Positions 7,815 to 15,928 of a DNA stretch of 36,966 bases are shown here, in pieces. Each line of letters starts with the position of its first letter. The first letter of the stretch is position 1. The notes beneath the pieces were generated by a model. The model was not told the DNA's origin. It did no database searches and saw nothing but the letters and a program-made list of their open reading frames with translations. The stretch is from JANMCE01 sp031410595 (GTDB lineage Bacteria > Actinomycetota > Acidimicrobiia > Acidimicrobiales > Ilumatobacteraceae), in assembly GCA_031410595.1 (NCBI GenBank), contig JANNZM010000097.1, forward strand, positions 1 through 36,966, in the 5' to 3' direction. Position numbers and translations under genes: made by a program.

Positions 7815-9409
7815 CCCTCGCTGAGGATCGTGTTGTCCTGCGGCAGCGATGGTACGACGAAGGATTCTTTAGCACCGAGACCATCGCCGCTCACCTGCGC
7901 AATGGCGCCGCGCAGTACCCCGAGACGGCCATGCACTTTGTCGGCGGGCCAGAGCCGACGTCGATTCGGTTAGATGATATGTACACCCGCGCGCTGCGTC
8001 TTGCTGGCGGTCTCGCCAAACTGGGTATCGGGCCCGGCGATGTCATCGCGATATGGGTGCCGAACTGGCTGGAAGGCGCGCTCACCTACCAGGCGGCTCT
8101 GTTGCTCGGTGCCACGGTGGTGCCGATCATCCACATTTACGGAGCGCGTGAGGTTGGGTTTATCCTCCGCCAATCGGGTGCTCGGGTGCTGGTCATGCCC
8201 GATCGATGGCGCTCGATCGATTATCGGGAACGCTTCGCGGCCATCAACGACATTCCGGCTCTCGAACATGTCGTGATGATCGGTGCCGACGGGCCTCCCG
8301 GCTCGTTGTCGTGGCATGACCTGGCGGCGGCGGAACCGATCGGGGCGCTGCCGAACACCCATCCCGATGATGTCTGCGTGCTCATCTACACATCGGGCAC
8401 GACTGCTGACCCCAAGGGTGTGCAGCACACGACCAATACCCTCGTCGCCGAAATTTGCACGACCGCGGCTGCGTTGGACGAGCGGCGCGGCGTCAATCTC
8501 GCGGCGTTCCCCGCAGGCCATATCGCCGGCGTGTTGGGCCTTTTCCGCATGTTTGTGCTCGGCGTGTCTTCCGTGGTGATGGACCAGTGGGAGCCAGCCC
8601 TCGCTGCCCGTCTCGTCGAGCAGTACGGCACCACGACGACCGCTGGCGCGCCGTTCTATCTGGCCTCGTTGATGGACGAAGCCGAGCGACAGGGCATCGC
8701 GCTCACGACGATGCGCAACTACATGGTGGGTGCCGCCAGCGTGCCTGCGTCGCTCGTCGAGCGCGCCGATGCCTTTGGTATCCCGGTCTATCGGGCGTAC
8801 GGGTCGAGTGAGCATCCGGTTATCACCACCGGCACCCCGGCCGACCCGATCGGCAAGCGGGCCGGCACCGATGGACGCCTCACGCCCGGCAACGAGATCC
8901 GTCTTTTGGATGATGACGACAATGAAGTTGGCATCGGCCAGGACGGCGAGATCATCTCGCGGGGGCCCGAGATGTTCGTCGGCTATCGGGATGCGGCGAT
9001 GGATACCGATTCGTTCTTGCCCGGCGGATGGTTCCGCACCGGTGACATCGGCCGCCTCGACGCCGACGGCTTCCTCACCATCACCGACCGCAAGAAGGAC
9101 GTCATCATTCGCGGCGGCGAAAACATCGCGTCAAAGGAAGTCGAGGATCTGCTGATGCTGCATCCCGCCGTCGCGGACGCCGCCGCCGTTGGCCAGCCGG
9201 ACGAGCGTCTCGGTGAGCGCGTCGCGGTATTTGTGCAGCTCCGACAAGGTGCCACCATCGACCTGCCCGAGATACAGCGCCACTTCGCCACCCTCGGCGT
9301 CGCCCGTCAGAAGACCCCCGAGCACCTCGAGTTCATCGCTGAATTCCCTCGGTCCCTCTCCGGCAAAGTCCGCAAAGTCGACCTCCGCAACCAACTCCGC
9401 ACGACCTGA
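7811..9409 (+). CDS. second acyl-CoA synthetase (ANL superfamily), coupled to the first
   Basis: A 532-residue ligase starting at the TTG embedded in the upstream stop (TTGA). This start gives MTLAEDRVVLRQRWYDEG, a plausible family N-terminus; upstream codons in this frame are antisense-like to the previous gene's end. Motifs: TSGTTADPKG (194-203), YGSSEHP, FRTGDIGRLD, DRKKDVIIRGGENI and a terminal lysine in SLSGKVRK (Lys519). The GGENIASKEVEDLL stretch is typical of FadD and cyclohexanecarboxylate-type ligases. It is clearly diverged from its neighbour, so this is not a recent duplication. It converges on the crotonase gene ending at 9465; the 55-base gap has a short GC-rich CTGGG/CCCAG stem but no T tract. 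Confidence 0.9.
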   Translation: MTLAEDRVVLRQRWYDEGFFSTETIAAHLRNGAAQYPETAMHFVGGPEPTSIRLDDMYTRALRLAGGLAKLGIGPGDVIAIWVPNWLEGALTYQAALLLGATVVPIIHIYGAREVGFILRQSGARVLVMPDRWRSIDYRERFAAINDIPALEHVVMIGADGPPGSLSWHDLAAAEPIGALPNTHPDDVCVLIYTSGTTADPKGVQHTTNTLVAEICTTAAALDERRGVNLAAFPAGHIAGVLGLFRMFVLGVSSVVMDQWEPALAARLVEQYGTTTTAGAPFYLASLMDEAERQGIALTTMRNYMVGAASVPASLVERADAFGIPVYRAYGSSEHPVITTGTPADPIGKRAGTDGRLTPGNEIRLLDDDDNEVGIGQDGEIISRGPEMFVGYRDAAMDTDSFLPGGWFRTGDIGRLDADGFLTITDRKKDVIIRGGENIASKEVEDLLMLHPAVADAAAVGQPDERLGERVAVFVQLRQGATIDLPEIQRHFATLGVARQKTPEHLEFIAEFPRSLSGKVRKVDLRNQLRTT

Positions 9410-9464
9410 CAACGAGGCCTGGGTGCAGCCGAGGCGGCCCAGTGACCTACACCCGAGCCAGACG

Positions 9465-10220
9465 TCAGTAACCGGTCCAGTTGGGGGCGCGTTTTTCGAA
9501 GAAGGAGCGGACGCCTTCGGAGGCGTCGGCGGTACCGAGGATGGCGTCTTTGGCGGTCTCGGTTGCGGTCCAGCCTTCGACCGCTTCGGTGGCGAGGCGG
9601 GTGTTGATGGCGGCGAGGCAGGCCTGCACCGACTGCGGCGCGTTGGCGCAGATGCGATGCGCGAGCGCGACCGCCTCGACGGCAGCTTGGCCGGGTTCGC
9701 ACAACACGTTCACGAAACCGGCGTTGTAGGCCCGTTCAGCACCGATGGGCGCACCGGTCAAGATCAACTCGCGGGCGAGGTTGAGGGGCAGCGATTGGGG
9801 TGCACGGAACAGGCCGGCGCAGGTTGGAATCACGCCGATCCCAACTTCGGGTAGACCGAAACGGGCGTTCGAGGCGGCGACGACGAGATCGCAGGCGAGC
9901 ACGATTTCCATGCCACCGCCAAGCGCGAAACCTTCGACTGCGGCGATGAGCGGCTTGCGACGGTTGCGGCGGATGATTCCGTATTCGCCGCCTCGCTCGG
10001 TCACGTAGTCCCCCAGCGCCGTCAGATCGCTGCCCGCCGAGAAGAATGTGGATGACCCTGTCAGCACGCCAGCCCAGACCGAGTCATCATCGTCCAGCAT
10101 GTTCAGCGCGCTGTCGATCGCGTTGGCCAGATGGCGGTCGATGGCGTTGCGTTTCGACTCGCGCTGCAGGGTGATGACGAGTACGTGCCCGTCGCGACGC
10201 GTGGCCACTACTTCAGTCAT
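9465..10220 (-). CDS. enoyl-CoA hydratase/isomerase (EchA family)
   Basis: A 251-residue crotonase. The oxyanion-hole segments are FFSAGSDL (59-66) and EGFALGGGMEIVLACDL (96-112). One catalytic glutamate is present in LPEVGIG (Glu125). The position of the second hydratase glutamate seems changed, since ASNARFG lacks it. Activity as hydratase, isomerase or retro-Claisen hydrolase cannot be decided. It is the last gene of the five-gene minus operon that starts at 14553, 49 bases after the WS/DGAT gene. Start ATG at 10220; its C-terminus FFEKRAPNWTGY is a common ending among actinobacterial crotonases. Confidence 0.9.
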   Translation of the reverse strand: MTEVVATRRDGHVLVITLQRESKRNAIDRHLANAIDSALNMLDDDDSVWAGVLTGSSTFFSAGSDLTALGDYVTERGGEYGIIRRNRRKPLIAAVEGFALGGGMEIVLACDLVVAASNARFGLPEVGIGVIPTCAGLFRAPQSLPLNLARELILTGAPIGAERAYNAGFVNVLCEPGQAAVEAVALAHRICANAPQSVQACLAAINTRLATEAVEGWTATETAKDAILGTADASEGVRSFFEKRAPNWTGY

Positions 10221-10269
10221 GTGGAAGGTCTACTCCTCATCCGAGCGGGTGGAGACGATATCGACGTAC

Positions 10270-11661
10270 TCATCTCAACAGCGTCTCGTACTCAGCGAGG
10301 GCGTCCTCGACGTAGCGGGCGATCCGCTCAACGTCGGCCAGCTGCGTCGGATCAGCCATCAGCCCCAGATCGAGCCGCGGGCCGTTGCGTCGCGACGTGA
10401 TGTTGAGGAACCGACCATTCCCCAGGATGGGCACCGGGTGGTTCGCCTGTTGCACGAACCCGGCGTAACTACGGGAGCCAGTCGGCCCGGGCACGTTCGA
10501 GAGCGAGACATTGCCTGGCAGCAGCGAACTACCGTCGGTCGTGCGGGCCGCAAACTTCGCCCGCCGATCGCGCGGTCCGTAGGGCCGTTCGGGTTGGTCG
10601 AGCATCGCTTCGTCCCACGGCGTGCGGATGCGCTCTTCGGCCATCGACGCTCGGATGGCTGCAAGCCTCTCGATTGGGTCCGCGAGGTGTGTGGCGAGGT
10701 GCGGATGGAGCGCCACGATGCGGTTGCCGAACTCGCCGTGCTCGGCACGACGGTAGCTGCGAGCAGAGTTGACGACGATCGGCGTATCAGGCAGATCGTT
10801 CAACTCGATCAGGTGGCGACGCAGCGCACTCGACGCCAACGCGAGGAACATGTCGTTGACCGTCACGCCGGCCCGCTCGCCGACCTCACGCACCCGATCA
10901 AGCTCAAGGCTGAGGCGCGTGTACACGCGCTCGGTGGACGTGGGGCCCGAACGGGCGAGCCGTGGGGTGCGAGCCCGGCGGGGCGCCGAGTCGCTGGCCA
11001 ACGCCTCACGTGCCGCGTCCATCCGCTGGCGGACCGCGACCCGCATTGGCTCCTCGATAGCGAAACGTGCTTCGGCTGCGGCCCGCCACTGGTCGGGCGG
11101 CAGAGGCTGGCCCGCCGGACGATGACCGGTCGCAGGCGGTTGCTCGTCACTCAACCGGCCCAGCAGCGTCTGAAAGCCGACGCCATCGGTAACCGAATGG
11201 TGCACCGTCAGCAACATGGCGCATCGGCCCAGCCCGGTTGATTCGAAGATGACGACGCGGAACGATGGACGGGCGAGATCGAGTTGCCACATACTGGCCG
11301 CAGCCGCCGCGGCATGAAGCTGCTGCTCGTTCACCGGTTCGGCGTGCCACGACACGTGGGCACTCGGGTCACAATCGGGTACATCGACCCAAACGTCCGA
11401 GTCGTACCCATCGGGCGCCTGCCGCAATACCGCGAGCAGCGGCGTGTGGGCGAGCCGGGCCAGCAGGTGCTCCCACAGCACCTCGTGCACGGGGCGGTCG
11501 AGCCCGGCCGGGATTTCTAGCGAGAGGAGCGCGCCAATCTGCATGGGCGTCGATGGTGTGTCGCTTAGCACCATGAAGTGGTCGTCAGGGCGCAGCCGTC
11601 GCACACCGGGCGGATCGGCCGGCGGCTTGGCAGCACCCTCACTGGCAGTCGGGGCCGCCAT
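10270..11661 (-). CDS. wax ester synthase / acyl-CoA:diacylglycerol acyltransferase (WS/DGAT)
   Basis: A 463-residue protein of the WES acyltransferase family, which esterifies acyl-CoA with a long-chain alcohol or diacylglycerol at the membrane or lipid-droplet surface. The active-site HHxxxDG is present as HHSVTDG (154-160). Further family signatures are the PTPMQIG-like start region (residues about 37-44), a VNDMFLALASSALR helix with the conserved ND, and NVSLSNVPGPTGSR near the C-terminus. The ATG at 11661 is preferred over the TTG one codon before it; GCAGGTTG precedes it. It is embedded in a catabolic operon between an amidohydrolase and a crotonase. Either surplus acyl-CoA is stored, or the enzyme acts on a pathway intermediate (inference). 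Confidence 0.92.
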   Translation of the reverse strand: MAAPTASEGAAKPPADPPGVRRLRPDDHFMVLSDTPSTPMQIGALLSLEIPAGLDRPVHEVLWEHLLARLAHTPLLAVLRQAPDGYDSDVWVDVPDCDPSAHVSWHAEPVNEQQLHAAAAAASMWQLDLARPSFRVVIFESTGLGRCAMLLTVHHSVTDGVGFQTLLGRLSDEQPPATGHRPAGQPLPPDQWRAAAEARFAIEEPMRVAVRQRMDAAREALASDSAPRRARTPRLARSGPTSTERVYTRLSLELDRVREVGERAGVTVNDMFLALASSALRRHLIELNDLPDTPIVVNSARSYRRAEHGEFGNRIVALHPHLATHLADPIERLAAIRASMAEERIRTPWDEAMLDQPERPYGPRDRRAKFAARTTDGSSLLPGNVSLSNVPGPTGSRSYAGFVQQANHPVPILGNGRFLNITSRRNGPRLDLGLMADPTQLADVERIARYVEDALAEYETLLR

Positions 11662-11707
11662 CAACCTGCAGCGTGTCGCCGTCCAGTTGCCTCATGAGAC
11701 GCACGTC

Positions 11708-12835
11708 CTACTCTTCGTCGGCGGGAGCGGCGGGGATGTGGGGGAAGAGTTCCTCGAAGGCTCCGATGGTGATGCGGCGACGGTCTTCGGTTGCGAGATC
11801 CCCGAAGAGTTCGTGCAGCGTCTTTTGGGTGTGGCCAAACGTGCCCTCGATGTGGGGGTAATCACTCCCCCAACAAACATTGCGCCAGCCCATCGCGGTC
11901 ATAGCCTTGACGGCGGAACTGTCGTGCTGGAACGAGGCGTAGATGTTCTCGTAGAGATACTCGCTCGGCAGCCGCAGCAGCTGCGGGCGCACGGCGGAGG
12001 AATGCTGGCGGTAGCCCTCATCCAACCGGTCAGCGATGAAGGGACCCCAGGTCGCGCCGCCTTCGGAGACGATCACTTTGACGTCGGGATGGCGGTCGAA
12101 TACTCCCGACGCAATCATCTTGGTGACGGCCCGCTGACCGCCGTACGTGGTCTCGGTGTAGTTGATCAGCGCCCCGCCCGGCCCCCGGAAGTACCCGCCG
12201 TGGAACGATTTGGCATCATGGGCCTCGGTACCGATATGGAATGCGACCCGCATGCCGGTCTCTTGGAACGCCGCCCATAACGGCTCCCACACGTCGTAGT
12301 TCCAGTCGGGAGCACCGAGCGACGGCGTCACCGACAAGTACCCGGCGTGGAAGCCGATGCCCGCAGCCCGGTAGACCTCGGCTGCAGCCGCTTCGGCGTC
12401 GAGCAACGGAATGGTCGCGGTCGGCACATAACGGGCGCTGAAGCGCTGGTATTCGATGGCCCAGTCATTGACGGCGACGCAACCGGCGGCGAGCAGATCG
12501 GGGGAATGGATGGACGACATCCAGATACCGATGGAGGGATAGACCAGTTCGGCCCAGATCCCTTCACCCTCAAGGTCGATCAGGCGCAAGGCCTTGTCGT
12601 TCGCTCCCGGCGCGCGCTCAAGAACGGTCTGCCCATTGTCGTCGGTCATCCCGGCGGCACGGGGCATGCGACGGCGGAATTCCTGCCCGTCGATGTAGAC
12701 GGTCTCGTGGGAGCCGTCCTCATCTTTGACGCTGCGGGGCATACGAGCGGCGAGCTCGGGCGGCAGGGTGGTGGCGAACAGATCGTCCGGCTCGACAAGG
12801 TGCGAGTCACCGGAATTGGCCCAGTACTTGGTCAT
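11708..12835 (-). CDS. amidohydrolase-2 family metal-dependent hydrolase/decarboxylase
   Basis: A 375-residue TIM-barrel protein of the amidohydrolase_2 family (ACMSD / 2-pyrone-dicarboxylate hydrolase-like). The likely metal ligands are Asp10 and His12 in GDSH, His200 in VAFHIG and Asp325 in CWGSDYPH, with His328 after it. Family members decarboxylate or hydrolyse cyclic and dicarboxylic intermediates, and close relatives occur often in actinobacterial acyl-CoA and aromatic gene clusters. ATG at 12835 with AGGA upstream. It is third in the operon, 16 bases after the DUF35 gene and 46 bases before WS/DGAT. Its presence suggests a ring or carboxylated intermediate in the pathway (inference). 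Confidence 0.88.
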   Translation of the reverse strand: MTKYWANSGDSHLVEPDDLFATTLPPELAARMPRSVKDEDGSHETVYIDGQEFRRRMPRAAGMTDDNGQTVLERAPGANDKALRLIDLEGEGIWAELVYPSIGIWMSSIHSPDLLAAGCVAVNDWAIEYQRFSARYVPTATIPLLDAEAAAAEVYRAAGIGFHAGYLSVTPSLGAPDWNYDVWEPLWAAFQETGMRVAFHIGTEAHDAKSFHGGYFRGPGGALINYTETTYGGQRAVTKMIASGVFDRHPDVKVIVSEGGATWGPFIADRLDEGYRQHSSAVRPQLLRLPSEYLYENIYASFQHDSSAVKAMTAMGWRNVCWGSDYPHIEGTFGHTQKTLHELFGDLATEDRRRITIGAFEELFPHIPAAPADEE

Positions 12836-12851
12836 GGTCAGTCCTCTCGGG

Positions 12852-13310
12852 TCAGGTGGATAGTGGTCGGAAGCGGGGTGTAGTCATCTCGGCGTTCACG
12901 TGGTCCCACGCAATCTGCACCCGGTCGCCGATACGCACCGTGTCGGGGTCACAGTCGATGATGTTGACCAGCATGCGTGCACCCGCACCCTGGGTGCCAT
13001 CGAGTTCAACGACGCCCGAGACGTAAGGACAGATGGCGGCCAGATCGGGGTGCAACGGATGCCGCACAACCGTGAACGTGTAGATCGTGCCGAGGCCACT
13101 CAGTTCGACCCACTCGACGTCGCGGGTCTGGCAGATGAAGCAGAACGGCGAGGGCGGCATGCGGAACGTGCCGCAGTGCGTGCACTTGGGGGCGACGAGG
13201 CGATCTTCGAGCGCCGCATCCCAGAAGGGTTGGGTCATCTCGGTGGCATGAGTCGCCGTCAAAATGTTGGGGAAGACGCCCTTGGTGAGCTGTCCGAATT
13301 CCATAGTCAT
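12852..13310 (-). CDS. DUF35 / ChsH2-type zinc-ribbon OB-fold protein (first copy)
   Basis: A 152-residue protein with an N-terminal rubredoxin-like zinc ribbon (Cys43, Cys46, Cys57, Cys60, as CTHC and CFIC) and a C-terminal OB fold (about 67-150). Proteins of this family bind acyl-CoA and pair with thiolase-like lipid-transfer proteins; the best known case is the DUF35 part of ChsH2, which activates the Ltp2 aldolase in cholesterol side-chain degradation. Here it follows such a thiolase-like gene by 13 bases, so the two probably form a complex. The ATG at 13310 is preferred because AGGA lies ten bases upstream; an ATG at 13304 is possible. Confidence 0.88.
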   Translation of the reverse strand: MTMEFGQLTKGVFPNILTATHATEMTQPFWDAALEDRLVAPKCTHCGTFRMPPSPFCFICQTRDVEWVELSGLGTIYTFTVVRHPLHPDLAAICPYVSGVVELDGTQGAGARMLVNIIDCDPDTVRIGDRVQIAWDHVNAEMTTPRFRPLST

Positions 13311-13323
13311 GATCTCGTCGTCC

Positions 13324-14553
13324 TTATTTCCGCAGGAGGGCGCCCGAGACCGGCAGGCTTGCCGGACCCCCGGTCACCAGCGCGATTTCCGCGCCCTCGA
13401 CTTGGTTGATGGCGGTGCCGCGCAACTGCTCGACCGCTTCTCGCACGTGCGTCATACCGATGATGTACGCCTCGGAAAGGTTCCCACCATGGGTGTTCAC
13501 CGGGATGGTGCCGGTCTTGTATCGGATGTTGCCATCGGCCACGAACGGGCCGCCTTCGCCTATCGGGCAAAAGCCATAATCCTCGAGCTGCATGATGACC
13601 ATCGGTGAGAAGTGGTCGTACAAGAGGGCAACATCGACGTCGGCCGGGGTGACGCCGGCCATCTCGTACATGCGCTTGGCGACCGGACGGTGACCCGACG
13701 AGGTGAACTCGTCGTCGGGTGCCTGGAAGTAGCGGAACAACGCCGGGCCCCAACGGCCGGTGCCGCCATGATTTGCCGCCATGATGTACACGGGCGGCTG
13801 GCGAAGGTCCTTGGCTCGGTCGGCGGCCACCGTGATAACAGCTACCGCGCCGTCGCTCTCCATCGTGTAGTCGAACAGGCAAAGCGGGTCAGAGATCATG
13901 CGGGCGTTGAAGTAGTCATCGAGCGTTAGCGGTTCGGTGCGCAGCGCAGTCGGGCGCTTGAGGGCGTTGTCACGCTGGCTCATGCAGACCTCGGCGAAGT
14001 GCTCACGCTTGGTGCCGTAGAGGTGCATATGGCGCTGGGCCAACAGCGCGAAACTGTGCCCCGGCGAGAGCAGGCCGTTGTTGGCGGTGAACGCTCCCGA
14101 AGGCGGGAACCCGCCGCCGCCGTAGGGGCTTGAGCCGCCTTCGGACATCATGGCGTAGGCCAACATGCCGCCAACGGCCGAGCCACCGAGCCGTTTGGTG
14201 AGCTGCTGCAGGGTCATCAAGGTGACGACGACATCGGCCATGCCCGACTCAATCGCGGCCGCAGCGACACCGATTGCCCCGACGGACCCGCCGCCGCCGG
14301 AGGTGGTCGTGGTCGCCCATCGAACCTCGGGCACACCCAACTCGGCGGCAACCGCAGCCGGGTCGCAGGAACCGGAGTAGATGGAGAACCCGTCGAGGTC
14401 GTTGATCGTCAGGCCCGCATCTGTGAGGGCGGCGAGAATGGCGGTGCAACCCATCGAAAATTCCGACTCGGGGAACGACTGACCACGCTTGAAATACTGC
14501 GTGGCCCCCACCCCCACAATCGCAGTCTTGTCCTTCATGCTGCGTTCGCTCAT
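13324..14553 (-). CDS. thiolase-like lipid-transfer protein / candidate Ltp2-type aldolase (first copy)
   Basis: A 409-residue thiolase-fold protein of the SCP-x/Ltp group. The region that carries the nucleophilic cysteine in true thiolases reads SGGGGSVGAIGVAAAAIESG (84-103), without cysteine, so it is not a normal thiolase. The C-terminal part keeps VNTHGGNLSEAYIIGMTHV and ALLYDHFSPMVIMQLEDYGF, with a tyrosine in the place where Ltp2-like aldolases have a functional one (family knowledge, aligned by eye). A retro-aldol cleavage of a beta-hydroxyacyl-CoA together with the DUF35 partner is the best guess. The ATG at 14553 has AGGGG ten bases upstream; codons further upstream run into the palindrome at 14641. 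It heads a five-gene operon. Confidence 0.85.
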   Translation of the reverse strand: MSERSMKDKTAIVGVGATQYFKRGQSFPESEFSMGCTAILAALTDAGLTINDLDGFSIYSGSCDPAAVAAELGVPEVRWATTTTSGGGGSVGAIGVAAAAIESGMADVVVTLMTLQQLTKRLGGSAVGGMLAYAMMSEGGSSPYGGGGFPPSGAFTANNGLLSPGHSFALLAQRHMHLYGTKREHFAEVCMSQRDNALKRPTALRTEPLTLDDYFNARMISDPLCLFDYTMESDGAVAVITVAADRAKDLRQPPVYIMAANHGGTGRWGPALFRYFQAPDDEFTSSGHRPVAKRMYEMAGVTPADVDVALLYDHFSPMVIMQLEDYGFCPIGEGGPFVADGNIRYKTGTIPVNTHGGNLSEAYIIGMTHVREAVEQLRGTAINQVEGAEIALVTGGPASLPVSGALLRK

Positions 14554-14640
14554 CGCGCGTATACCCCTTCGCACAGCCTCGTCACCGCTCCCCTGAGCGA
14601 CCGGACCTCGCCCATCACCGTACCACCGGCCGTGCCCAAA

Positions 14641-14657
14641 TGAAAACGCTATTTTCA
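14641..14657 (-). promoter_or_regulatory. palindromic operator candidate, copy A (TGAAAA-N5-TTTTCA)
   Basis: TGAAAACGCTATTTTCA is a perfect 6-5-6 inverted repeat 88 bases before the start of the thiolase-like gene. With flanking bases it matches 16 of 20 positions at 18425, in front of the operon containing the only TetR gene of the window. It is therefore a candidate TetR operator. Confidence 0.45.
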
Positions 14658-14685
14658 CTTACGACCGAACTGGTTGAAGGAGCCT

Positions 14686-15282
14686 TCAGACAGTGTGTAC
14701 GAGGGAGGGTGGGTCGTAGTTGTCGAAGGTGACGGTGTCGGTGGTGACGTCGAGGATGGCGTAGGACAAGCGTTTGCCGTTCGACCAGTCGCGGGCTTGG
14801 CCGACGGAGCCGGGGTTGATGACCAGGGCTCGGCCGACACGTTCGGCCATTTGGGCGTGGGTGTGACCGATCACGATGTAGTCGGCCTCAATCGCGGCGA
14901 GGCGCTTCAACTCGGGCGAATGCTTGGTGACGTACTGGTTGAACGGCTCGCACGGGCTGGCGTGGGTGAGCACGAGTCGCTTCCCGAGCACGTCGAGTTC
15001 GTGGCGGAGCGGATGGGAGGCAAGCCATTCGACCAACGACGGGTCGACGTGCGGGGCCGACCGGGCCTTGTGGCCGTGGGCGGCGAGAATGCCGATGTCG
15101 TGGTTGCCGAGCACACAAGTTGCGTCGTGGTCACGCAGCAGGGCGACTGTCTCGTTGGAGAAACGATATTCCTCCACCATGTCGCCGGCGCAGAGCAGCA
15201 GGTCGACCTCACCCATGCGATCAAGGGCGAGGGCAAGGCCGGCGGCGTTGCCATGAACGTCAGACACAATTCCGATACGCAA
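14686..15282 (-). CDS. YfcE/MJ0936-type metallophosphoesterase
   Basis: A 198-residue calcineurin-like phosphoesterase with every metal-binding motif: DxH (Asp8, His10), GD (Asp34), GNHD (Asn60, His61), His107 in LTHAS and GHTH (His140, His142). Small proteins of this class hydrolyse phosphodiesters such as bis-pNPP or cyclic 2',3'-nucleotides; the physiological substrate is unknown. The start is a TTG at 15282 with an AAGGAG ribosome site eight bases upstream, giving the family-typical N-terminus MRIGIVSDVHGN. It is the last gene of the CoA-transferase-TetR-phosphoesterase operon, 26 bases after tetR. A housekeeping role is as likely as a pathway role. Confidence 0.9.
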   Translation of the reverse strand: MRIGIVSDVHGNAAGLALALDRMGEVDLLLCAGDMVEEYRFSNETVALLRDHDATCVLGNHDIGILAAHGHKARSAPHVDPSLVEWLASHPLRHELDVLGKRLVLTHASPCEPFNQYVTKHSPELKRLAAIEADYIVIGHTHAQMAERVGRALVINPGSVGQARDWSNGKRLSYAILDVTTDTVTFDNYDPPSLVHTV

Positions 15283-15290
15283 TAGGTTGT

Positions 15291-15296
15291 CTCCTT
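15291..15296 (-). promoter_or_regulatory. AAGGAG ribosome-binding site fixing a TTG start
   Basis: The minus-strand AAGGAG is eight bases upstream of the TTG at 15282 and decides the start of the phosphoesterase gene. Confidence 0.75.
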
Positions 15297-15308
15297 CGTT
15301 CAATAGGT

Positions 15309-15926
15309 CTAGACGGTGGCGCCGAAGGAGCGGAGGAAAAGCTGCGTCGTGTGCGCGGTGGCTTCGGGCCAGGGCGGGCATTCTTCGCCGTTGAGCCGGG
15401 CTTGGATGATGCCACTGACGACGCTCGCGACGGCGCGGGCATCTTCGTCGGGGTCGGCTGCCAGCGGGAACAAGCCAGCGCGTTGGCCGTTGCGAATGAT
15501 GTCGACAAGCACCGCGCGGCGAACGATTGCGCCCTGGTGATACGCCTCGTCGAAGCCGACGGCCGAGCGGGCCTCGGCCGAGGTCAACACCGACGTTTGG
15601 CGAGATCGGCGGGGCTCGTAGACCACGGCGAGTTGACGTTCGATCCACGCATGCAGGGCCTCGACGGGCCCGGGTGCTGCGGCCACCACCTCAGCCAGTT
15701 CGAGGGCGACCCGGCTTTCAGCGGTGCGATACATCGTGAGGATGAGCTCATCCTTCGATGGGAAATGCCGGTAGAACGCGCGTGTCGACAACCCGGCCGC
15801 GTCGAGGATCTGTTGCACCGACACCGGTTCGCCGCTGGTGTGGCCGACGAGACCGTAGGCGGCATGCATGATCGCATCGCGCTCTTTGACCTGGCGTGCG
15901 GCTCGAGTTGGGGGTGCGTCGACCAT
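15309..15926 (-). CDS. TetR-family transcriptional regulator
   Basis: A 205-residue repressor-type protein. The N-terminal helix-turn-helix spans about 36-55 (SVQQILDAAGLSTRAFYRHF), followed by FPSKDELI, the usual TetR pattern. Residues from about 75 on form the helical ligand-binding and dimerisation domain, which in this genomic setting probably senses an acyl-CoA or the pathway substrate. It begins two bases after the CoA-transferase stop (TAG-CC-ATG) and is thus controlled with it. The palindrome before that operon (18425) and before the thiolase-like operon (14641) is its most likely binding site. It is the only TetR gene in the window. It could also control the TTGAC-N6-GTCAA sites to the right, but nothing in the sequence decides that. 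Confidence 0.9.
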   Translation of the reverse strand: MVDAPPTRAARQVKERDAIMHAAYGLVGHTSGEPVSVQQILDAAGLSTRAFYRHFPSKDELILTMYRTAESRVALELAEVVAAAPGPVEALHAWIERQLAVVYEPRRSRQTSVLTSAEARSAVGFDEAYHQGAIVRRAVLVDIIRNGQRAGLFPLAADPDEDARAVASVVSGIIQARLNGEECPPWPEATAHTTQLFLRSFGATV

Positions 15927-15928
15927 GG

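Noticed and set aside
9410..9464. CTGGG/CCCAG stem between convergent genes as a terminator
   Set aside because: Only five base pairs, long loop and no T tract; not enough support.
10048..11241. A 397-codon open frame antisense to WS/DGAT and crotonase genes
   Set aside because: It crosses two real genes and their gap, with low-complexity composition and no recognisable motif.
15281..15312. AATAGGT repeated at 15281 and 15302, similar to the acyl-CoA-synthetase motif
   Set aside because: The first copy is explained by the start codon and ribosome-site region of the phosphoesterase gene, the second lies next to the tetR stop; the rest of the 19-base motif does not match.
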